A stretch of 64,000 nucleotides of DNA from Bacillota bacterium. GTDB lineage: Bacteria > Bacillota > Clostridia > Christensenellales > JAEXRW01. The notes below the pieces were generated by a model. The model ran no database searches, was not told the origin of the DNA, and saw nothing but the letters and a program-made list of their open reading frames with translations. The position numbers and the translations under genes are program-made. The stretch's first letter is position 1, and each line of letters begins with the position of its first letter. The stretch spans positions 124,001 to 188,000 of the forward strand of contig JAEXRW010000025.1 of NCBI GenBank assembly GCA_023454175.1, read 5' to 3'. Shown here piece by piece: positions 8,976 to 15,342 of this stretch.

Positions 8976-9901
8976 TGTTTTTTCCACCTTATCATGTCGC
9001 TGAAGGCCTCTATGCGGGTATTCAACCCCGCCTCACCCGAATGCTCGTCCAGCGTGAGCTGCATGGATGGGATAACCGAATCCCGCCTCAGGGCCCTTTG
9101 CGCCAGGTCGAAAACAAACGAGTCAATACCGCACCCGAAGGAAGTGACAAACAGGACACCCCGGATACAGCCGCTTTTGATGATCTCATAGGTGCTGCCC
9201 ATGACTTTCCGGCCGAAATTCCAGAACATCTGCTTGTGCAGCCCGCCTGCATTGCGGCTGACGAGAACATCGTCAAAGCGCTCCAATGTCACAACACGGA
9301 AACCTTCGTCCTGCAGTTTCTTTAAAAGGTTCATATTGATAAAGCTGTCATAAACATTGTAAGCATGCCCGATGACCGCTATGGCGGGCGGATCTGCCGT
9401 ACCTGCGGCTATTTCCGCCAGAGGGCCGGCCGGTTTTCCGGCGATAAAGGAATCCATTGCATGCCTGAACGACGATTTGATCCGATTCCTGTTTGTGCAG
9501 AACCTGAGACCGATATTTACAGCGGAATGCATGGCTTCACCGGGATGGCTCCGAAGGTCTACCTCCACATCTATGATCTCGGGCAGATTCTTCACCGAAT
9601 GCCTGACCATGTCGGGAAGGCCTCCGAATTTCGGGCAGATGTATTCACCCTTGGATATGCTGGTCAGACGGGGTATGATGAGGCAATCCACCTGCCCGGA
9701 CAGCTTTTTTACGTGGCCATGAAAAACCTTGACCGGAAGGCAGGCCTCATCGACGCAACTCTGTATGCCCATATCCAGAATGGCCTTGGTCGTATTGCCG
9801 GAGAATACGATCTGTGCGCCTATCTCTTCGAAAAACAGCTTCCATGCAGGAAAGAACTGGTGATAATACAGTCCCTGCGGTATGCCTGCTCTTTTCAGCA
9901 T
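8966..9901 (-). CDS. Acyl-CoA dehydratase activase-related protein (DUF2229-like paralogue 1)
   Basis: This 311-residue protein is the first gene of the minus-strand cluster. It begins MLKRAGIPQGLYYHQFFPAW, the usual N terminus of the family (GIPRGL..YY.P.WKTFFEELG). It has a conserved VDEACLPVKVFHGHV motif, and LTSISKGEYICPKFGGLPDM adds a further cysteine. The downstream neighbour shows related motifs and looks like a second lobe of the same architecture that in other Clostridia is one long polypeptide. The start at ATG 9901 has a GGGTGA site five bases upstream; an in-frame TTG at 9973 would add 24 residues without homology or a ribosome binding site. The promoter must lie in the 111-base gap shared with the divergent enolase gene. 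Biochemical function is not established. Confidence 0.8.
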   Translation of the reverse strand: MLKRAGIPQGLYYHQFFPAWKLFFEEIGAQIVFSGNTTKAILDMGIQSCVDEACLPVKVFHGHVKKLSGQVDCLIIPRLTSISKGEYICPKFGGLPDMVRHSVKNLPEIIDVEVDLRSHPGEAMHSAVNIGLRFCTNRNRIKSSFRHAMDSFIAGKPAGPLAEIAAGTADPPAIAVIGHAYNVYDSFINMNLLKKLQDEGFRVVTLERFDDVLVSRNAGGLHKQMFWNFGRKVMGSTYEIIKSGCIRGVLFVTSFGCGIDSFVFDLAQRALRRDSVIPSMQLTLDEHSGEAGLNTRIEAFSDMIRWKKHWS

Positions 9902-10012
9902 CCGTTTCACCCAAAGAGTATTTTTCTGCAAAAGGGAATCATCATATGCAAAGGAACAAATCTGTGGTATCAATTAACCATCAATACATTTTATGGTCCG
10001 GAGGCGGTATGT

Positions 10013-11305
10013 ATGGAAAATAACATCAAGGGCATCCATGCCTACGAGATACTGGATTCACGCGGCAACCCCACAGTAGAAGCGGAGGTCATCCTGCAAA
10101 ACGGGATCACCGCGACGGCGTCGGTGCCTTCAGGAGCGTCTGTGGGCAGGTATGAAGCGGTGGAGTTGCGCGATGGTGATCAGAACCGCTATCATGGGAA
10201 AGGCGTCCTCAGGGCTGCAGGGAATATCGAAAGCCTTATCGCCGAAGCCATAGCCGGCATGGATGCAACGGACCAGACGAAGGTGGATCAAAAACTGATC
10301 GAACTGGATGGGACACCAAACAAATCGGGACTGGGCGCAAACGCCATCCTGGCCGTGTCCCTGGCAGTAGCCAGGGCGGGGGCGGCGGTGTCCGGCGTAC
10401 CGCTGTACAGATACATCGTAAAATCCGGCAAACCGGGAATACCCATCCCCATGATGAACGTACTCAACGGGGGGGCGCATGCATCCAACAATGTGGACAT
10501 CCAGGAATTCATGATCGTGCCCACAGGCGCAAAAAGCTTTGCGGAAGCGCTGCGATGCTGCGCCGAGACCTACGCTACACTAAAAAAGGTGATAAACGAC
10601 AAAGGGCTGTCCACATCAGTCGGGGACGAAGGCGGCTTTGCCCCGAGTCTCGGGGAGGATGCAGCGGCGCTGGAACTGCTGCTGGAATCATCGGAGAGGG
10701 CAGGGTACAGGCCGGGCAGGGACATCGCTTTCGCGATCGACGCTGCGGTATCCGATTGGTATGCCGCGGGCGAATACAAGCTGCCGAAAAGCGGAAAAAG
10801 ACTTTCAAATGAAGAAATGTGCGGATACTGGGAATCCCTGACAGGCAGATATCCAATCATCTCCCTCGAAGACGGCATGGCGCAGGACGACCCCGAGGGC
10901 TGGAAGATGCTGACGCAAAGGCTCGGGGGCAGGATCCAGCTGGTGGGGGACGACCTCTTTGTGACCAATACTGCAAGGATCCGTGAGGGGATCGGGAAGA
11001 GGTGGGCCAACAGCGTCCTGATCAAGCCGAACCAGATCGGCACCCTGAGCGAGACGCTGGAGGCCATACGCCTGGCGGGGGAATCGCATTATTCCGCCGT
11101 CATATCCCACCGGTCAGGGGAAACGGAAGATCCCTTTATAGCCGATCTGGCCGTTGCATCCGGGTGCGGGCAGATAAAATCCGGGGCACCGGCCAGAGCA
11201 GAGCGTACTGCAAAATACAACAGGCTGCTGCGAATCGCCCGGGAGGCGGGGACGGATACGGTGTACCTGGGGGCGTCAACGATCAGAAATTACAGAAACA
11301 ATTAA
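10013..11305 (+). CDS. eno: Enolase (phosphopyruvate hydratase)
   Basis: A 430-residue protein, the normal length for enolase, which interconverts 2-phosphoglycerate and phosphoenolpyruvate in glycolysis. Catalytic and metal-binding segments are all visible: the mobile loop serine (SGASVG), the histidine in NGGAHASNN, QEFMIVPTGA, SVGDEGGFAP, LEDGMAQDD, the catalytic lysine in KPNQIGTLSETL, SHRSGETED and the lysine in GQIKSGAP. Some positions differ from the commonest bacterial form (V for T in SGASTG; PFIADLAVASGC for the usual TTIADLAVAT; SGAPARAER for TGSLSRSDR), so it may be a diverged paralogue, although catalytic residues are kept. The start ATG 10013 has GGAGG at 10000-10004; the longer open frame upstream lies antisense to the activase gene and is not coding. 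No terminator is visible after it. Confidence 0.93.
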   Translation: MENNIKGIHAYEILDSRGNPTVEAEVILQNGITATASVPSGASVGRYEAVELRDGDQNRYHGKGVLRAAGNIESLIAEAIAGMDATDQTKVDQKLIELDGTPNKSGLGANAILAVSLAVARAGAAVSGVPLYRYIVKSGKPGIPIPMMNVLNGGAHASNNVDIQEFMIVPTGAKSFAEALRCCAETYATLKKVINDKGLSTSVGDEGGFAPSLGEDAAALELLLESSERAGYRPGRDIAFAIDAAVSDWYAAGEYKLPKSGKRLSNEEMCGYWESLTGRYPIISLEDGMAQDDPEGWKMLTQRLGGRIQLVGDDLFVTNTARIREGIGKRWANSVLIKPNQIGTLSETLEAIRLAGESHYSAVISHRSGETEDPFIADLAVASGCGQIKSGAPARAERTAKYNRLLRIAREAGTDTVYLGASTIRNYRNN

Positions 11306-11380
11306 ATCCTAAACGAACAACTCCAGTTCCTAAAAATTTCATAAACAGCAGAAAAAAGAGACGCTTGAAATCCAAAAATC

Positions 11381-11389
11381 TGGTATAAT
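11381..11389 (+). promoter_or_regulatory. Extended -10 promoter upstream of the DUF2156 gene
   Basis: TGGTATAAT is a perfect TATAAT hexamer (11384-11389) preceded by the TGn extension. A TTGAAA at 11365 is only 13 bases away, too close for a -35, so this reads best as an extended -10 promoter. The gene it would serve starts at about 11450. Confidence 0.6.
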
Positions 11390-11449
11390 CACCATAGTGT
11401 TTTAAAGGCTGTATTATGAATCATATAGCGTATCTGTGGAGGGATTTTT

Positions 11450-12361
11450 CTGCATTTCAAACCGGTAGAGCTGGGAGACAGACCGAAACTGCACCCGTTT
11501 TTTAAAGAGTGGCAATTTGAAAATTCGGAACTCAATTTCACCAACCTTTTTTTATGGCAGGGCAACTGGAATATCCGCTACTGCATCGAAGATGACTGCC
11601 TGTTCATCGCACTGAAGCGAAACGGCATGGAGACGATGTTTGCACCCATCCCCTCGAAAAAGGGCGCCTCCTTGAAAGGGTCCTTCCTGAAATCCAAGGC
11701 GTATTTCAAAAGCATCGGCCAGCCCTTCAACATATGCTGCGTGACACATGAACTCATGGATCACATCGACGCCTGCTGCAACGAGAAACTCAACGCCACC
11801 CCCGACCGTGACAATTTCGATTACATTTATCTGGCAAGCGACCTGGGAGCGCTGCCGGGAAGCAAATACCACTCCAAGCGCAACCACATCGAACAGTTCA
11901 CTTCCACCTATTCATACACCTACAGCGAACTGGAAGACAGGCACATACCCGCCTGCCTGGAACTGTGCCAGGAGTGGATCAAAAGCAAGAACGGCACGAT
12001 GCCGTACCTTAAGGACGAGTACGATGCCATCAAGCTGGCGCTGGAGAACAAATCGACCCTGGAGGTCTCGGGGTGCGTGATCGAGATCCAGGGGAAGGTA
12101 CAGGCCTTTTCCATCGGCGAACAGATACGTGACGATATGGCTGTGATCCATTTCGAAAAGGCAAATACCCAGATCAAGGGACTGTACGCGGCGATCAACA
12201 AATTATTCGTGCAGAACCGATGGTCCCATCTGACCTATATCAACCGGGAAGAGGACATGGGGTATGAAGGACTGCGAAAATCCAAAAGCTCCTATTACCC
12301 TGCAAAATTACTGGAGAAATATACACTGACTGCAAAAGAAGATGAAACGGATGCCATTTGA
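11450..12361 (+). CDS. DUF2156 protein (phosphatidylglycerol lysyltransferase C-terminal-like), apparent CTG start
   Basis: About 303 residues. The protein resembles the soluble C-terminal domain of MprF-type aminoacyl-tRNA-dependent transferases (DUF2156), a double-GNAT fold; clostridial stand-alone members begin with FKPI.LEDK and contain an NFTNLFLWQ-type motif, both seen here near the N terminus (FKPVELGDRPKLHPFF, LNFTNLFLWQGNWNI). Mid-protein features are LASDLGALPGSKYHSKRNH and TYINREEDMGYEGLRKSKSS. The first ATG in frame (11627) would delete this conserved N terminus. Upstream of it there is no ATG, GTG or TTG before the in-frame stop at 11426; CTG 11450 follows GGAGGG (11438-11443) by six bases, so I take CTG as the start. 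Substrate and biological role are unknown. The next gene overlaps its 3' end by 20 bases. Confidence 0.8.
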   Translation: MHFKPVELGDRPKLHPFFKEWQFENSELNFTNLFLWQGNWNIRYCIEDDCLFIALKRNGMETMFAPIPSKKGASLKGSFLKSKAYFKSIGQPFNICCVTHELMDHIDACCNEKLNATPDRDNFDYIYLASDLGALPGSKYHSKRNHIEQFTSTYSYTYSELEDRHIPACLELCQEWIKSKNGTMPYLKDEYDAIKLALENKSTLEVSGCVIEIQGKVQAFSIGEQIRDDMAVIHFEKANTQIKGLYAAINKLFVQNRWSHLTYINREEDMGYEGLRKSKSSYYPAKLLEKYTLTAKEDETDAI

Positions 12362-13490
12362 GATACTGGATTCCAAAGACATGGATGAAGCAAAAGCCGT
12401 ATGGGCCGGAAGTTTCGGGGATGAACAGGGTTTCATCGACCATTACTTCTCCGTGCGCGTGCCCCCGGGGCATGTGTTTGGCCTGCGGGACGGCGGCAGC
12501 CTGGCCTCCATCCTGTGCGCCGTTCCGATGCGCTGCAAAATCCGTGATTCCCATATCCAAACCGCATTTATTACGGGTGTATCCACCCTCCCCGAACAAC
12601 GCGGGAAGGGTTTCATCTCCCAGCTCTTTTCAGGCGTGATGCCGCATCTCAAGGAAATGGGCTATGCACTGGCACTCCTCAGCCCGGCCGTGCAAGGGAT
12701 GTACGAGAAATACGGCTTTTCGTATTGCACAAAAAAAAGACATCTGACGTTAACCCGTTCAGCCGCCGAACAAATGGCCCAAACCGGAAACGGTGCAATA
12801 ACCATCAGCTCTGATACGGACATATCGGCATTGGCTTTCCTGTATGGCGCATTGTCAGCGCAATCCTCCTGCATCCCTGAAAGGACAGGGCAGGACTGGG
12901 CATTCATCCTCGATGACCTGGAAAAAGACAGGGGGGGCATCCTGACCGCCTGGGATAAAGAGAAGCCTTCGGGGTATATGGCTTACCGGTACGAGGACGG
13001 TTCACTGGAATCGCCCGAAAGCATATTTGCCGATGCTCCGGTTTTTTACCTGCTGGCAAATGAGATCCTGCAGATGGGCAAGGCAGCGGCATGCGCGTTT
13101 ACTTTTCAGCCTGCCGCCACCGAAATACCGGACTCCATCCTGGAGCAAGGCGGCATGGCCAGGATATTGGATATGGAAGCCGTCACCTCTTCCCTGAAAG
13201 ATGGTTTGGCCGGAAAGGGGCAGGTATGCATCGAAATCAGGGATCCTCTCTGCCCATGGAACGACGGTGTTTTTGAATTCGGGAAAAGCGGGGAAGGCTC
13301 CTATCACATCCAACGCAGCGATCTGGCTCCCGAGATCAAGATGCCGATAGGGGAATGGACCGAGTGGATCTGCGGCAACAGCGAGCAATCGGAAGATAGA
13401 GGATCCTATGGCGGAAAAATAGCAGACACGCCGGAAGCACTTGCAAAAATATTGCCAAAAAAGAATTGTATTTGCTTTGATAAATATTAA
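12342..13490 (+). CDS. GNAT-family N-acetyltransferase, Eis-like with C-terminal SCP2-type domain
   Basis: A protein of 382 residues whose N-terminal half is a GNAT domain with the acetyl-CoA pyrophosphate loop in VSTLPEQRGKGFISQLF (R-G-K-G) and the YEKYGF motif that closes the fold. The remaining 230 residues look like the second GNAT-like region and sterol-carrier-like C-terminal domain of the Eis family, which acetylates amine groups of varied substrates (family knowledge). The specific substrate cannot be read from sequence. The start could be ATG 12342 or ATG 12351; both lie within the 3' end of the DUF2156 gene, so the two are co-translated. The pairing of two acyl/aminoacyl transferase folds is common in clostridial genomes as far as I recall. 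The atp promoter overlaps its last codons. Confidence 0.82.
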   Translation: MKRMPFEILDSKDMDEAKAVWAGSFGDEQGFIDHYFSVRVPPGHVFGLRDGGSLASILCAVPMRCKIRDSHIQTAFITGVSTLPEQRGKGFISQLFSGVMPHLKEMGYALALLSPAVQGMYEKYGFSYCTKKRHLTLTRSAAEQMAQTGNGAITISSDTDISALAFLYGALSAQSSCIPERTGQDWAFILDDLEKDRGGILTAWDKEKPSGYMAYRYEDGSLESPESIFADAPVFYLLANEILQMGKAAACAFTFQPAATEIPDSILEQGGMARILDMEAVTSSLKDGLAGKGQVCIEIRDPLCPWNDGVFEFGKSGEGSYHIQRSDLAPEIKMPIGEWTEWICGNSEQSEDRGSYGGKIADTPEALAKILPKKNCICFDKY

Positions 13491-13505
13491 TCTGCATGCT
13501 ATAAT
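13477..13505 (+). promoter_or_regulatory. Sigma-A promoter of the ATP synthase operon
   Basis: TTGATA (13477-13482), a 17-base spacer and TATAAT (13500-13505). It overlaps the last codons of the acetyltransferase gene and stands 52 bases before the first small membrane gene of the atp operon. I saw no other strong promoter before atpB. Confidence 0.8.
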
Positions 13506-13556
13506 AGCGGAAATTGCACTTTTATCCCAAGGGAAATCTTTCATGAGGAATACGGA

Positions 13557-13835
13557 ATGTTTGCAGCATGGGCGTTGCCAATCGGTTTGGTTTGCGGTAT
13601 CGGGCAGTACTTCCTCACGAAACATATCGCAAACAGCATCTGCAAAGGCAGGCAGCGGCCGCTCGTTACAGGCCTGCTGATCGGGGGCAAGTTTCTCTTT
13701 ACACTGGGTGTATGCACCGGGATGGCGTTCATATCGGTCTATCACATGTTATGGACGGCAGGGGGAATATTAAGCATGACCATTGCAGGGGCAATCTTCG
13801 ATTTCGTTAAAGTCCGCGTTCAGAAAATACGATGA
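13557..13835 (+). CDS. Small hydrophobic membrane protein at head of atp operon (AtpI-like position)
   Basis: A 92-residue protein with about three hydrophobic stretches: residues 1-20 (WALPIGLVCGIGQYFL), 40-60 (LLIGGKFLFTLGVCTGMAF) and 62-85. It starts with ATG 13557 after a TGAGGAA site and ends 32 bases before atpB. By position it takes the place of atpI/uncI, a poorly conserved membrane protein thought to help assemble the c-ring or to handle magnesium in other bacteria. The sequence itself shows no motif I can assign to AtpI with certainty, and it is shorter than usual for that family. I therefore call it only AtpI-like by context. Charged residues cluster between helices (KGRQRP) and at the C terminus (KVRVQKIR), consistent with a membrane topology. 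Confidence 0.65.
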   Translation: MFAAWALPIGLVCGIGQYFLTKHIANSICKGRQRPLVTGLLIGGKFLFTLGVCTGMAFISVYHMLWTAGGILSMTIAGAIFDFVKVRVQKIR

Positions 13836-13867
13836 GTATATAAGTATCTTAACCGGATGAGGCAAGC

Positions 13868-14554
13868 ATGGAAGCGATAAACGAAGCCATTACCATTCAC
13901 TACATCAACCTGTTTGGCGGGATCAGGATCAGTGAGACGTATCTGGTAGCGACTATTGTCGTACTGGTGCTGATCATTTTCGCCGTCATATTCCGTTTTC
14001 TGATCTTTCCCCGGTTCAAGGAAACACCCAAAGGGTTCCAGAATTTCATAGAGATGCTCATAGAAGGCGCGCATACGTTCGCGGTAAACCGGATAGGCAA
14101 AAAATTCGGTTTGAACGCCGGAGCGTATGTATTTACTATTGGAGCCATGCTTATCACCGCCAGCTTTGCAGAATTGATCGGATTCAAGCCCCCGATGGCG
14201 AACCTGACCTTTACTGCTTCGCTGGCATTGCTTTCATTCGTACTGATCAACTATTACGGGATCCGGGCCAAAGGCGTGATAGGAAGGCTCAAATCGTTTG
14301 CCCAGCCAAAAGCCTTCATCGCGCCCATCCGCGTCCTGGTGGATATCGCGCTGCCTGTATCGCTGGCCTGCCGGCTTTTCGGCAACATACTGGGCGGACT
14401 GGTCGTGATGGACCTGCTGTATGCAGTGATCCAGAATTTCGCCATCGGTTATCCTGCGGCATTTGCGATCTACTTCAACCTTTTTCACATCATGATACAG
14501 ACCTATATCTTTTTGAATCTGACCTTTACTTTTGCCGGCGAGGCAATGGAGTAA
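13868..14554 (+). CDS. atpB: F-type ATP synthase subunit a
   Basis: A 228-residue polytopic membrane protein with about five transmembrane helices. The essential arginine sits in SLACRLFGNILGG, the classical helix-4 motif that faces the c-ring and separates the two ion half-channels. The C-terminal helix YFNLFHIMIQTYIFLNLTF contains the Q-x2-IF type segment that completes the ion path. Subunit a works with the c-ring in the membrane to convert ion flow into rotation. The start ATG 13868 follows GATGAGG closely. It is the first structural gene of the operon, 32 bases after the small membrane gene and 36 bases ahead of atpE. Nothing about it looks broken. Confidence 0.96.
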   Translation: MEAINEAITIHYINLFGGIRISETYLVATIVVLVLIIFAVIFRFLIFPRFKETPKGFQNFIEMLIEGAHTFAVNRIGKKFGLNAGAYVFTIGAMLITASFAELIGFKPPMANLTFTASLALLSFVLINYYGIRAKGVIGRLKSFAQPKAFIAPIRVLVDIALPVSLACRLFGNILGGLVVMDLLYAVIQNFAIGYPAAFAIYFNLFHIMIQTYIFLNLTFTFAGEAME

Positions 14555-14590
14555 GAAAATATATATCTGAATATTTAGGAGGTACTGGAA

Positions 14591-14830
14591 ATGGACATAC
14601 TCAACGGAATCGTGGCAATCGGCGCGGGACTGGCAGTCATGACGGGACTCGGCGCAGGCATCGGAATGGGCATCGCCACCAGCAAGGCGGCGGAAGCGGT
14701 AGCCAGGCAGCCTGAAGCAAGCGGGAAGATCAGCAACGTGCTTCTTCTGGGACTTGCCATCACCGAATCCACGGCGATCTACGGCTTCGTTATCGCGATC
14801 CTCACGATCTTCACGCTGAAGGGAGCATAA
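14591..14830 (+). CDS. atpE: F-type ATP synthase subunit c
   Basis: A 79-residue two-helix hairpin. Helix 1 is glycine-rich (GAGIGMGIA), the polar loop is the standard ARQPE, and helix 2 carries the ion-binding carboxylate E59 in AITESTAIYGFV. The E-S-T-x-x-Y arrangement in helix 2 is that of sodium-binding c subunits such as Ilyobacter tartaricus, but the helix-1 glutamine that completes the sodium site there is replaced by M26. Coupling-ion specificity therefore cannot be assigned. An excellent AGGAGGT site sits before the ATG, as expected for a subunit needed in many copies. It follows atpB by 36 bases and precedes atpF by 34. Confidence 0.96.
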   Translation: MDILNGIVAIGAGLAVMTGLGAGIGMGIATSKAAEAVARQPEASGKISNVLLLGLAITESTAIYGFVIAILTIFTLKGA

Positions 14831-14864
14831 GCGCCCTTTGAGGATGCTGAAAGAAGGATAGGCC

Positions 14865-15341
14865 ATGCAAATAGACATTTGGGAAATAGGCCTGCATGTA
14901 CTCAATACGATCATCCTGTTTGTGGCGCTGCGGTTCCTGATTTACAAACCGGTCGTCAAATTCCTGAAAACACGCCAGGACAAGGTAAACAAACAGCAGG
15001 ATGATGCAAAAGAGGCATTGAAAGCTGCCGAAGAAAAACGGATGGAGTCGGAAAAGATGCTGGATGAAGCGCAGAATAAGGCTTCGGCTCTGGTGAAATC
15101 CAGCACCGAACACGCACGCATCCACGGCGATGAGATCATCAAATCCGCCCAGCTTGAAGCGGAAGGCTTGAAAGCACGCGCCATCAAGGAGCTGGAAAAA
15201 GAGAAAAAGTATGCGCTGCAGTCCATGAAGGATGACATCGTGGATCTGTCCGTGCGCATTGCAGCGAAAGTCCTGCAGCGTGAATTGACGAAGGAGGATA
15301 ACGAAAAGCTCGTCAACGAGTTTTTCGACAGGGTGAACTGA
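14865..15341 (+). CDS. atpF: F-type ATP synthase subunit b
   Basis: A 158-residue protein with one N-terminal transmembrane helix (residues 8-28, VLNTIILFVALRFLIYKPV) followed by a long charged, alanine/lysine/glutamate-rich coiled coil. This is the standard layout and length of subunit b, two copies of which form the peripheral stalk that holds the F1 head still. The C-terminal portion (VRIAAKVLQRELTKEDNEKL) is the usual end of b, so no delta domain is attached here as it is in the mycobacterial b-delta fusion. The ATG 14865 has an AAGGA site. One base separates its stop from the start of the next gene, which is where a separate atpH would normally lie. Confidence 0.95.
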   Translation: MQIDIWEIGLHVLNTIILFVALRFLIYKPVVKFLKTRQDKVNKQQDDAKEALKAAEEKRMESEKMLDEAQNKASALVKSSTEHARIHGDEIIKSAQLEAEGLKARAIKELEKEKKYALQSMKDDIVDLSVRIAAKVLQRELTKEDNEKLVNEFFDRVN

Positions 15342-15342
15342 T

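Noticed and set aside
9365..10012. Open frame extending enolase N-terminally by about 216 codons
   Set aside because: It lies antisense to the activase-related gene, shows no homology, and GGAGG directly precedes ATG 10013, giving the normal enolase length.
11365..11370. TTGAAA as a -35 for the DUF2156 gene promoter
   Set aside because: Only 13 bases separate it from TATAAT; the TGn-extended -10 explains the promoter better.
14591..14830. A firm claim of a sodium-driven ATP synthase
   Set aside because: The helix-2 motif suggests it, but the helix-1 glutamine is missing.
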